Assembly (NCBI GenBank): GCA_009731375.1 | Contig: BJOX01000121.1 | Coordinates: 915,531-948,024 of the forward strand | Origin: Paulinella micropora | Taxonomy: Eukaryota; Cercozoa; Imbricatea; Euglyphida | DNA: 32,494 bases | Direction: 5' to 3' | Shown here: piece after piece, positions 9,294 to 18,339 of the stretch | How positions within the stretch are numbered: the first letter of the stretch is position 1 | Layout of the letters: every line of letters starts with the position of its first letter | Made by a program: the position numbers and the translations under genes | The notes under the pieces: model-generated | Databases searched by the model: none | What the model was told of the DNA's origin: nothing | Seen by the model: the letters and a program-made list of their open reading frames with translations, nothing else

Positions 9294-12200
9294 GACAATG
9301 TTCCTGCCTGTGCAGCACCCGACCCGGACCCTGCGCCCTCACCTCCAGCCTCCCCAGTACGTTCCCAAGCTTCACAGTCTGACTTGCTGGGGCAAGAAGA
9401 AGATTTACCTGACAGGGGTAAGTACTGCGGCATAAACGCTGACTATGGTTAGTAGTTTTGACATTTTTGGGGTGGCGTATGCAGATATCTGGGCCGACCT
9501 CCAGGAGGACGACGGCGATGCGAGTACCGGCACAGAGGTACATGACTACGAGCAGGACATTGCATGTTCGGGGACTGACGAAGATGACATGATCGGATCT
9601 TCCTCAGACGAGGACGATGATAGCCTGACTCCACCGCATTTAAAGAAAAGGGTTTGGCCACGTGGTATGCTCACCAGAGCCGCGGTACTGGACCTTCTGG
9701 CAGAGCAGGCTAACTTTCACGGAGTGTCTGATGCCATGATGGAAGGTGTCCTCGACATCGTCAATATGCTTGTGCTGGACGGGGGAGCAAAGTCGCCTGT
9801 GGTGCCTTCTTGGGACGCCTTCAGGAAGATGGTGGACAGAAGGACGGCGCATGTGTCCTCTACGTACCTCCTGTGTCCGCACGGATGTCGAGGCGGCGCG
9901 ATGAGGCTTAACAGTCTCAATGTACGCGCGTTACCTCGGAGATGTTCCTCTTGCCGCGGCGATATTAAACTGGATGAAAAGTCGCTACCGCAGTATGTGC
10001 TCAGGCACTTCAGCGTGGAAGAACAACTGCGAAGCATCCTGCAACACCCAGGTAAATTTTGCATGCGACTGTGGTCGTCCTTGTTGAGCAGCTGTTGCTT
10101 TCGCATCTTTGCGCCCGTGCTAGAAAATTTCTAATAAGACATCCGCACTTAACTTACCAGAGGGTTCAACAATGTGTCGATTTGCTCATGTAGCCGTCCG
10201 GCCGTACGTAAACCTCTGTGCAACCCGCATTCAATGTCTGCAAGTCTCGGCTGACATGAAGAAATGTCCAGCGTGGCAGCAGCATGTACAAGACCCCAGC
10301 GAAATCGTACTGGCGTTGTACTTTGACGGGGTTCCTGCATTTCGAGGTATCAAGTACGGGACGTACACACTGCACGCTGTCTCGCTAGAAATTCTCAACC
10401 TGCCTTTCCATCTGCGAGCTGACCCTCGATTCACGCTGGTATCGGACATAGTCCCGGGGCCCAGGAGTCCGAAAAACTACCGGCCGGTTTTCCTACCTCT
10501 GGTCGAGGAACTGAAGCGCGCACGCTACGAGGTCCTATTTGCCAGTGCAGACTACCAAACCCAGGTCCAGCTCCTGCAGCACCAGTTTTTGGGGTACGAA
10601 GGCTGCTGCAAGTGCTTTCAACGTGCAACATTCGTCAGCAAGGGCACTTTTGACTGGTCAAGAGAAGAGGGAAAGGATCCAGCCAGACGCAAGACTCAAG
10701 CGGACGCTGTTCGGCTGGGGCGAAATGCACGTATTGCTGGCACAGCGCAGAACGGATTCCATGACGTCCCTAGCCTAGTGGAGGTCCAGAGGGAATGCAT
10801 TTCTCAGACGCCCGAGGACGCCCTGCACCTGGTGGAAGGATGCTTGAAAAGACACCTGTTTCCTATCTTAGGAAACAAGGTGACCCTGCAACGCGACCCA
10901 AGGACAGCGGTCCACTCGGCGGAAACGTGGGTGCGTTGGCAGCAACGCCTGGACAAGCTTGCCTTGAAAGAACCAATCCAAGTAGTACTTTATGAACGCT
11001 GGAAGCTTTTCTGTACAAGTTCCGGTCGCACGTGCAGTGCTAGACCTTTTGCAAGCACAGGGAGCATGACCGGAGAGGACTGGTGGGTACTTGTTATTGT
11101 AAAGTGTGCATGTGGCCTTAGTCGTGAGTAATGCATGAGTTGGTCATGTAATGCATGATCTTGTCATGTACTACATGACTTTCTGATTGCTATTGGCTAG
11201 GTACGTCTTGGCTCAGCAGGGCGAGTGGATATTTCAGGGCTTGCTGACGGGTGAAATTTTGGAGTATGCAGTAACTTTATGTGCCACATTCCGGCTCTTC
11301 GCGGCTTCGGAGCCCGACGACAGGTCATTGGATATGCTGCGCCAGCTCGTGGACAGGTTCGAGTACCTGCACAAAAAGTTGATGCCACCCCCTTGCAGGC
11401 CGTTGCAGTTTCATCGCCTCCGGCACGGCATCGAATCAGTGGAAGAGTTCGGACCGGTCTTCATTTACTGGTGCTTCCGTTCTGAGCGGTTGATGGGAAG
11501 ACTCGTGAAGATGCTTCGACGGCGGAACGGTATCGAGGCGCATCTGGCAGCAATAATTAGAAGAGTTCAACTGGGTCGTGTGTTGTGTGGCTTGATGTGC
11601 ACTGCGGACCAGGCCCTGGAACACTTTGTGCTTGCTACCACGGCGGCCCTTGCGCTGCGGGCTGAAGGCACGGAGGAAGCCAAGACGAGACTTAAGCTGT
11701 CGGCACTTGCGACCAAGATCATGGCGAGGAGGGAGAGACGCGGGTACAGGCTCAACCTGGAGAAGTTTCCCGAGGGTGCTCCGCTGCGGGTGCGTGGTAC
11801 ATGGCGCGCCCTGGCAGCAGATGAAAAACGGGCGTTCGCGTAAGCCAGCCCGCGCCTGTATTACTGTATTGTTGTGAACCATTATGCACGTGTTGCTTGT
11901 TTTTCCGTCTTGTGCTTAATATCATGGTGCTGTGCATGTGCAGGGATTATGCCCGCGAGGCAGCGCGGGTTCCCGTCGATCTGCAAGGGAAAAAATGTCG
12001 TGAGTTTGTAGATTTTGTTCTTCACGGGAGCAGGTTTGTGTGTGCGCGTGGGCTGCGCGAAAATCGAAACCAAGACCACTCAGCTTCTTTCGTCCGTCTC
12101 AGGACAGGAGAGTGGTGTCGAGTGGAAAAGGGTTTGCAGTTAGATTTGCAAACCGACAGTGCAGGTTCCTTGAAAATCTTGGCTGTAGTGCCTTACCCTG

Positions 12201-12388
12201 TCCTAGATCGTGGGGCACTGGGTATCAAGCCTGTTGTGCTAAACAACAACCCTGCCAGCCATGGCGCCATGAAGTTTGTAAAAATGCAAGACATTTCTAC
12301 ACCTGCCGTAACAGTTTTGAAGCCACGGGGTGACACTGCCACAAGCGATGCTGGCAAAAGAATCGCCCTGCCAGCTCTTCCATTGTAA
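9291..12388 (+). CDS. CACTA (EnSpm) transposase, five exons
   Basis: Predicted exons 9291-9417, 9485-10051, 10161-11082, 11201-11839 and 11944-12388 join in phase to 899 codons plus TAA, all with GT-AG introns of 67, 109, 118 and 104 nt. An acidic N-terminus precedes a zinc-binding C173PHGC177/C196SSC199 pair and a YVLRHFSVEEQLRSIL segment typical of this family. The Transposase_21-like core carries YFDGVPAF (Asp287, probable catalytic), NLPFHLR, IVPGPRSPKNY, PLVEELKRA and GYEGCCKC (376-383). It ends with D451ALH454, matching the family D-x-M-H before KRHL. The C-terminal half has TGEDW, GLLTGEIL and EEFGPVFIYWCF (621 on), as in DUF4218-type domains. It cuts and inserts the element in the nucleus. 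Start: ATG 9291 gives a first exon ending in GTAAGT with matching phase. The exon 3 donor is uncertain (11083 gives the best family spacing; 11128 also keeps frame). No disabling mutation is visible. Confidence 0.85.
11133..11179. repeat. CATGAT palindromes inside transposase intron 3
   Basis: About two and a half GCATGA-n-TCATGT units occupy the middle of the intron between exons 3 and 4, ending some 20 bp before the acceptor AG at 11199-11200. Confidence 0.75.
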
Positions 12389-12406
12389 TTGTAACTCTTG
12401 TTATTA

Positions 12407-12412
12407 AATAAA
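12407..12412 (+). terminator. Polyadenylation signal of the transposase gene
   Basis: AATAAA begins 19 nt after the TAA stop at 12386-12388, a good position for 3' end formation of the transposase transcript. Confidence 0.65.
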
Positions 12413-12449
12413 GTTTAACTTAACTGAAATGTAGCACTCCTACGTCTTT

Positions 12450-12533
12450 ATCATGGGTTGCACATGATGTAATCATGTATTACATGATGCAATCATGTAA
12501 TGCATGATAATATCATGTTTGACAACATCATGT
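12450..12533. repeat. CATGAT palindrome cluster 6
   Basis: Four or so palindromic units starting 40 bp after the polyadenylation signal; the inner part of the 1.8-kb right subterminal region. Confidence 0.8.
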
Positions 12534-12726
12534 AAACATCATTGCAACTTCTACTGTGCTGTTCTAGCTTTGCTTTTACATGACATCTCGTAAAACACTT
12601 AAGTTTTATTGGTTGCTACTTGTTTTCATAAATACGCAGTTGGTTCTGAGTCCATGTCCGGCTACAATAATTATAATACAATATTATAATGTTGGAAAAT
12701 TTCATTGGCGATGTACTTCAATGACT
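12534..12726. other. AT-rich spacer, left copy of a diverged direct repeat
   Basis: 12556-12690 resembles 13016-13140 (shared CTTTGC, ATCTCGTA, ACAACACTTA-like and TTGGTTTTCATA-like words in the same order). The MITE at 12727-13002 lies between the two copies. Confidence 0.5.
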
Positions 12727-13002
12727 ATTGCTGTTGACATTCAAGACAACAAAAAAAAATGATTTTTCTGTTTTGGTTGGAATTTCAGTTTTGGTTGGAA
12801 TTTTGATTTTGGGTGAAAATTTGAATTTTTCAAATTAACTGCTATATTCGTCCGCAAAATATCGTAAATTTTCGCGAAATGTTACCGTTAAATTTGAAAA
12901 TTTGAATTTTTGTCACAAAAATGAAAAACTGTCACAAAAATGAAAATCTGACACAAAAACTCAAAACTAATTTTTTGTGTTGTCTTGAATGTCAACAGCA
13001 AT
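12727..13002. mobile_element. MITE-like element, family A
   Basis: A 276-bp segment with perfect 25-bp terminal inverted repeats beginning ATTGCTGTTGACATTCAAGA; the right copy is at 12978-13002. The interior is AT-rich, non-coding and full of AAATTTGAA words. No transposase is present, so it would be non-autonomous. It sits inside the right subterminal region of the CACTA element. Confidence 0.8.
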
Positions 13003-13192
13003 ATAAATCATCACAAGTTCTGATGTATTATTCTGGCTTTGCCTTGAAATAATATCTCGTACAACACTTATGATCGATTGGTTTTCATACACATTTAGTT
13101 CTCAGTCGAAGCCCGGGAACCAAAATTTTAACAATATCATACAGCCCGGAAACAATGCATAAAGTACTATTGCTAAACCATAGATACTCTAA

Positions 13193-13708
13193 AGGTTGCT
13201 ACAACCAAACCCTCCGCTTCAATCGCAAAGGGAATATGTTACTTTCCGGGATTTCTTAAGTCAGCCTGTTGGTTAGATAACAGGAGGTCCCTAAACAAAA
13301 GTTCACTGCAGCACAAGCCCTCCTTCGCGCACAGGACAGTTTTTAAGCTTGGCATGCCAATATCCCATGAAATGCATGATAAATTCATGCATTACATGAT
13401 TTAATCATGTAAAACATGATGTAATCATGTTTTTTTGTACATTGCACCTAAGGTTTGCTACAACCAAACCCTCCGCTTCAATTGCAAAGGGAACATGTTA
13501 CTTTCCGGGATTTCTTAAGTCAGCCTGCTGATTACATAACAGGAGGTCCCTAAACAAAAGTTCACTGCAGCACAAGCCCTCCTTCGCGCACAGGACAGTT
13601 TGTACTGGCTCGTGAGTTTGGCTTGCCAATATCCCATAAAATGCATGATAAACTCATGCATTACATGAATTAATCATGTAACACATGATGTAATCATGTT
13701 TTTTGTAC
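13193..13708 (+). repeat. Two tandem units of about 258 bp
   Basis: Units starting at 13193 and 13451 (AGGTTGCTACAACCAAACCC and AGGTTTGCTACAACCAAACC) share about 190 bp of non-palindromic sequence followed by CATGAT units (13374-13430 and 13643-13700). The palindromes are thus part of a larger duplicated unit. Confidence 0.9.
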
Positions 13709-14178
13709 ATGATCATGTCATGTAGTACATGATAGCACCATGTTTTTTTTAACGGATACATAAAACATGATAATGTCATGTAACACATGATGTCATCATG
13801 TTTTTTTGTACATGATCATGTCATGTAGTACATGATAGCACCATGTTTTTTAACGGATATATCAAACATGATAATGTCATGTAATACATGATTACATCAT
13901 AGAAACTTGATACTAAAGTCGTGCATGATCTTATCATGTACGGTTTTCAGACATGATATTATCATGCACACATGATTTAATCATGCTTTACATGATATTA
14001 TCATGTTACATGATAATGTCATGTGTGGAAATCTGTACATGATCCTGTCATGTACGGTTTTTCGTACATGACCTATCATGTTCAGCATGATATCATCATG
14101 TGCGCATGATTTAACCATGTTTTCCATGATATTATCATGCATACATGATGTCATCATGTGTACATGATATCGTCATGT
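13643..14178. repeat. CATGAT palindrome cluster 8, right subterminal array
   Basis: The longest array: over 500 bp of ACATGAT/ATCATGT palindromes with short spacers, ending 4 bp before the CACTA terminus. In known CACTA elements short subterminal motifs in both orientations bind the transposase; the same role is inferred here. Confidence 0.88.
13681..13888 (+). repeat. Two tandem units of about 102 bp
   Basis: Within the subterminal array, 13681 and 13783 start near-identical units (ACACATGATG...GTACATGATCATGTCATG...ATAGCACCATG...AACGGATA), showing recent local expansion. Confidence 0.85.
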
Positions 14179-14181
14179 AAC

Positions 14182-14197
14182 GTTTGTCCTGGTAGTG
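14182..14197 (-). repeat. CACTA terminus copy 2, right end of element
   Basis: The minus strand reads CACTACCAGGACAAAC starting at 14197, exactly matching copy 1. The sequence changes character at once beyond 14197. The next three bases (GAA) would be one half of the expected 3-bp target duplication, which cannot be checked without the left end. Confidence 0.85.
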
Positions 14198-15388
14198 GAA
14201 AGGTTGTTGTCCTTTGTCCTTTGTTTGTTTTTGACTGGCTGACACCTCCCCTGCAAATCCCCCTTTACGAGTACGTTGCAAGTGTCTCTGTTTTCTCAAA
14301 CAGACTTTGGCCTTTTCCAGTTGGTTTGTTGAGCAGGTAGCTAACCTGCACCCACCAACACTCCTGCGCGCCACAAGCACCCCTAGACTTGTTTCTGGGC
14401 TTGCCTGTTGTTGGGGTTTTGTGGTCCAAACCCCTAAACCTTTCCTGTAGGTGTCCTTCTGACCCGAAGGCTCACTCTTAGCTCCTGTCGGTAGCTAGAC
14501 TCCTGTAGAGCTCTACCCCCTGTTCAACCACAACGTTCTACGCAGTGGTTTGGAAACACAGTGGGAAGGACTTCCCTTCTGCTGTGTCACTCTTGGGTGT
14601 GACACAGACCGTTGAAGCCTTTCCTCTTGCACTCGTTGGTGCGTTAGTTGTGCTTCCACTCGTACAAGGCTTACAACCCTTAATAAGTTGAACAGTATTG
14701 AGGTTATTAGAAGCCGGTTTAACGTCTCCCAGGCGTCCCCAGTTGACTAAATAACCAGCTCCACACGACCTTTAATAGGTAATTCACGCACTGACAACAG
14801 AAGCCCGCCAAACGAACGAAACAGTTCTTGCATGTCTCTAAAGTCAGAAAATAAAAGGCATCCACACAGGACATAAAGGCATTGGTGCCACCAATGCCAC
14901 CCACACCAGTAAATAACCCTAATTTTACACTATGAACTAGTAATAATAACTAACGTATTAACAGGTTGTATTAATCCCATCACCATCTAACTTCCCAAGT
15001 TAACAGATCAGTTTATTTTCCTTTTTCATTGCAACATTTTTCAAGTTTTTTCCCGGAAATTGCTTTTTCCCCCCATATCATACTTTTTCCAAACTTTTAT
15101 TCCTTTGGCCGCTATGCCGGCACACCAGGTATATAATGGCAATACTTACAGTTCCGGTCTGTCGGTTATCCTTGGTCTGGAGGCTACGGAGTCACTACTT
15201 TATGTATTCCTCAGTCTTCATATCGTTAGGACAGTTTTCTGTTATTAAATATCGTAGTATTGTAACACCGCTTTTTACTGTCAACAGTCAAGGAAATAAT
15301 ATTCATAAGGTGGAAATACGTCAATTACCTAAATACCCCTTTCAACTCAAGGAAACTTGGAATTCACAACTGATTTTTCTCACTTTTT
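14198..15388. other. Unassigned non-coding region
   Basis: Mixed-composition sequence with no convincing frame. A short hairpin occurs near 14582-14607 (GTGTCAC/GTGACAC arms). The stretch 14200-14900 is fairly C-rich with small repeated words (TGTCCTTTGTCC) and might be an old repeat; I see no LTR ends or coding motif. 14930-15388 is AT-rich. Confidence 0.4.
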
Positions 15389-15653
15389 ATTACTGAGGAC
15401 GTTCAAGTTCTAATTTGTTAAATTCAGGATTAAGGGTGAGATTAAGGATTAAGGTACAACTTGAACTTGAACAACTAAGAATTAGTGCTCAAATTCGAAA
15501 TTCGAAATTCATCAGATGTGGCTAGTGATTTTTGAATTTCAAACTTTAAAAAAATTATTCACTAATCATTATTTTGTATGGCAAATTAATCCTTAATATC
15601 ACCGCTAATCCTAAATTCAACAGAAAAATTAGAACTTGAACGTCCTCAGTAAT
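15389..15653. mobile_element. MITE-like element, family B
   Basis: A 265-bp AT-rich segment bounded by inverted repeats of about 28 bp starting ATTACTGAGGACGTTCAAGT; the right arm ends GTCCTCAGTAAT at 15653. The similarity continues imperfectly inward to about 45 bp. No coding capacity. The unrelated TIR separates it from family A. Confidence 0.8.
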
Positions 15654-16390
15654 ATCATACTGACTTGAAATTTTCCAAACTGCTACAAAACGCTTACCAA
15701 CTCGAAATCTTCTCGTTAGTTCGCAGAATTTGTATTGTTTCGCAAGAGATAAGTAGTCTGTCAAGAAGCAATACTGAATAAACTGGAATTGACCGATCCA
15801 GAGTCTTTTGGTAAACTTCCTGACATCGGAAATATTTTGAGGTCAATTGACAGCCGTGTGTGTATTCAATTGAATGCCGGTGGTAATTTCCAGACAGGAG
15901 GTTAGTCAAGACTTACATATTCTATATATCGCGGCGGGCGGGATCGCTATGTGAATGGCCGCACACATAGGAGGAGTGTGTGCGGCTCTCTCCGCCTTCC
16001 TCCGAGAGAGAAAGAGAATCAAAATTCAGACATAACTTTTTAGCTCTCCTTATATATGTATTTTAATACAAGCAGATTTTGTATTAGCGAGCGAAAATTT
16101 ATGGATTGTTTATTTTTAGTTCTGGAGAAAAAATAGAATAAACGTCACCAGTAATCAATTATTATTGTCAACCCGATCATGTGCTCATTACTAATATTAT
16201 TGTTCGTCCTGGCCAACCCCTAAGCGAACCGAAGCCTCTCCTCTTTTCGTTCCAAACCTTTCTCCTCCACTTTCATCATCCAAGTAGAGGCATTCCTTCT
16301 CTGTTTCTCTACGTCACTCAGCGACCCTGTCCTCTTTAATCCTTTCCATCACATCAATACCTTATTCCCACCCATTAGACTACTATCAGG
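15654..16390. other. Unassigned region with a strong hairpin at 15958-15986
   Basis: No gene is supported. 15958-15967 (GCCGCACACA) pairs perfectly with 15977-15986 across a 9-nt loop in an otherwise AT-rich stretch, followed by a weaker CTCTC/GAGAG pairing. It could be a structured RNA or another inverted-repeat end; no poly-T follows. Confidence 0.4.
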
Positions 16391-16587
16391 ACATTCAAGT
16401 GGCAAAACTATCCAACTTTGAACAAACGTTTCTAAGTTAATATGTAAGATACGACAAAGTTAAGCTTGTCGTTTGAAAGCCCTTCTCCTGAGCTTTCAAA
16501 TGGTGCCTTCAGAATCATCATAACATAACACCAATATTGGCAGAGAACAGTGATTTCAAAGCTGGGTGAGTTTTGCCACTTCCACTG
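16391..16587 (+). mobile_element. MITE-like element, family C, copy 1
   Basis: Starts ACATTCAAGTGGCAAAACT and ends AGTTTTGCCACTTCC, an imperfect inverted pair. The interior aligns to the reverse complement of 17622-17813, for example TTTGAAAGCCCTT, CTGAGCTTTCAA and GGTGCCTTCAGAAT in the same order. Non-coding. Confidence 0.75.
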
Positions 16588-16747
16588 CCCCGGTATTACT
16601 AATACAGGAATTTTCTGACCCTGTTCCTGTGTAGTTTGTATTTACTGTGCTGCTACATGGCGTTGTTGATAATATTATACACCAGTACACAATAGTATTA
16701 GTATTAATATTCTGTCATTAAAGAGCATTGCGTAAAAATTATGATGT
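16588..16747. other. Unassigned AT-rich spacer
   Basis: Short AT-rich sequence leading into an AAT array. Nothing recognised. Confidence 0.4.
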
Positions 16748-16748
16748 G

Positions 16749-16795
<47 letters not shown>

Positions 16796-16820
16796 TATTA
16801 TTATTATTATTATTATTATT
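16748..16820. repeat. (AAT)n and (ATT)n array, palindromic
   Basis: AAT triplets switch to ATT triplets mid-array, so the whole can fold as a hairpin. It directly abuts the first SINE. Confidence 0.95.
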
Positions 16821-17015
16821 CACCAGTATTTTCATTGAACATACCGGTCCGTCTGGACCAGTATTTTCATTGAACATACCGGTCCGTCTGGAAGTGTTGG
16901 AACTGCCTTTGCGGGGGTGTCATTAGAGCTTATCGTCAATTCTTCGTACTCCCCTCACGAGTGAGACGATGGAGGCGCATGTGCAGAAATGCATCAGCCA
17001 TTGACAGAGAAGCAC
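16821..17015 (+). mobile_element. tRNA-derived SINE copy 1, head missing
   Basis: Starts at the end of the tRNA-like head (CACCAG), then the family body to GACAGAGAAGCAC. The first about 35 bp of the body are duplicated in tandem (16823 and 16857 on). The 3' end runs straight into (CTA)/(ATT)n. The tRNA-like part present in copies 2-4 is absent. Confidence 0.8.
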
Positions 17016-17018
17016 CAC

Positions 17019-17057
<39 letters not shown>

Positions 17058-17110
17058 TACTACTACTACTACTAGTATAATTATTTTATTGTTATTAGTA
17101 TTATTATTAC
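17016..17110. repeat. (ATT)n and (CTA)n array
   Basis: Triplet array following the 3' end of SINE copy 1, decaying into AT-rich sequence. Confidence 0.9.
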
Positions 17111-17621
17111 TTTATACATTATTTTGCAGAGGCTTGCCGCACTGTGACTCAGATAACCAGCCCTGTCCCTTGCTCGCTTGTTCTGGGCCAGTAGGGTACT
17201 TCCCTGTCCTCCATGTAAAAGCCAAGCTCCATTGGCAGCAAGGTGCGCAGACGGGGGTGGAAGGACAAGGTCGCGGCGTCCATCACTTCCCACTCGGCGG
17301 CGTCTAAATGCGAATACCTGTAGCAACAACAGGTTATTAATACACCGTTCCTGTAACATTTTTTTTAATTTAATTTTTCGTTTGTTTGTTTTTCAAGTTT
17401 GTTGTTGTTGGGGTTGTTCTTGTTTTTGTTATTGTTGTTATTGTTGTTCTTGTTGCTGCTGCTGTTGTTGTTTCGCAGCTCCTCAGTTTCATTTGCTCTT
17501 TCCTCCTTCTCCTCTGCTAATTTTTCCTCCTTTTGAAATCAGTGTGTCTTGTTCTTTTTTTTACGTCCTGCATTTTGACTCTAAGAGTCATCTTGTAACC
17601 GTTTTGCTTCTGTTATCGGCC
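17111..17621. other. Unassigned block and GTT-rich stretch
   Basis: 17130-17310 is a GC-balanced block after TTTTGCAG, a good-looking acceptor. It is open in more than one frame without a recognisable domain, so a repeat remnant or isolated exon are both possible. 17395-17480 is degenerate (GTT)n/(GCT)n, followed by pyrimidine-rich sequence. Confidence 0.35.
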
Positions 17622-17813
17622 ACATTCAAGTGGCAAGACTCAACAAACTTTGATCCTCCTTTTTTCTTTCAATAGTGATGCTATCATAATTCTGAAGGCA
17701 CCGCTTGAAAGCTCAGGTCAAGGGCTTTCAAATGGCGTGCTGCACATTGTTGTACCGTACACATTGATTGAGAAACGCTGGTTCAAAGTTGGATCGCTCT
17801 GCCCCTTGAATAT
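17622..17813 (-). mobile_element. MITE-like element, family C, copy 2
   Basis: Inverted relative to copy 1. Ends ACATTCAAGTGGCAAGACT and, on the other side, GCCCCTTGAATAT form imperfect terminal inverted repeats of about 35 bp. Substantial divergence from copy 1 indicates old insertions. Confidence 0.75.
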
Positions 17814-18058
17814 CCCCAGTAATAAATCTTATGCTTCCCACTTATCTCTACGAGTGGCAAGTATTCTATTATTTAAGAGAGTGCTTGCGTACAAAAGTTG
17901 CAGCTTGCCTGTAGCAACAGCATGCTTGTAGGGGGGCCTAGTCAGTTGAAGCCTGATATGTATGGGAATGTGTCTACGCATGCGTGCACTTTATGATGTT
18001 TGTAGTCATGCACCTAAAAATAAAAAAATAAAAAAATAAATAAATAAATAATATAATA
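17814..18058. other. Unassigned spacer with an (AAAT)n end
   Basis: Unique sequence to about 18015, then AAAAAT/AAAT repeats. No gene supported. Confidence 0.45.
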
Positions 18059-18287
18059 GTGCTTCTCTGTCAATGGCTGATGCATTTCTGCACATGCGCC
18101 TCCATCGTCTCACCCGTGAGGGGAGTACGAAGAATTGACGATAAGCTCTAATGACACCCCCGCAAGGGCAGTTCCAACACTTCCAGACGGACCGGTATGT
18201 TCAATGAAAATACTGGTGGCACCGACGGGAATCGAACTGGCGACAGGGCCCAGATGGTAGAACTTGACCACTGGGCTATCACGGTGT
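18059..18287 (-). mobile_element. tRNA-derived SINE copy 2
   Basis: A 229-bp copy on the minus strand. The head contains an A box (TAGCCCAGTGG) and B box (GTTCGATTCC) and ends GGTGCCACCA like a tRNA 3' end. The body then runs to GACAGAGAAGCAC. These are the internal RNA polymerase III promoter elements of tRNA-derived SINEs. It carries one copy of the internal module that is duplicated in copies 1 and 3. Confidence 0.88.
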
Positions 18288-18339
18288 TAATAATAATAAT
18301 AATAATAATATAATAATAATAATAATAATAATAATAAAA
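18288..18339. repeat. (AAT)n between SINE copies
   Basis: AAT triplets with small interruptions separate two minus-strand SINEs. They follow the 3' side of copy 3 and precede the head of copy 2 on the minus strand. Confidence 0.95.

Larger units (their letters stand above)
3710..14197 (+). mobile_element. CACTA-type DNA transposon territory
   Basis: All eight clusters of ACATGAT/ATCATGT palindromes that I found lie inside this interval, along with a complete CACTA transposase gene (9291-12388). The right edge is well supported: the minus strand at 14197 starts CACTACCAGGACAAAC, preceded on the plus strand by 540 bp of palindrome array, the arrangement expected of a CACTA end with subterminal repeats. 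No matching left terminus, which should read CACTACCAGGAC on the plus strand, is found between 1 and 9290. It may be outside the window, lost in a CT array or gap, or degraded. A second right-type terminus at 5643-5658 means the interval may be two elements rather than one. The left boundary given is simply the first palindrome. Confidence 0.6.

Noticed and set aside
13643-14178. CRISPR array
   Set aside because: Units are palindromic with 2-5-bp spacers instead of conserved repeats with about 30-bp unique spacers, and the setting is eukaryotic with introns.
5354-14197. LTR retrotransposon with direct repeats ending GTTTGTCCTGGTAGTG as LTRs
   Set aside because: Beyond the 16-mer the two flanks share only the palindrome motif, not aligned sequence. 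No primer-binding site, polypurine tract, protease, integrase or reverse transcriptase lies between them, and the enclosed enzyme is a DNA transposase.
14135-14380. 81-codon minus-strand frame across the CACTA end
   Set aside because: It spans the transposon boundary and part of the palindrome array and has no recognisable motif.
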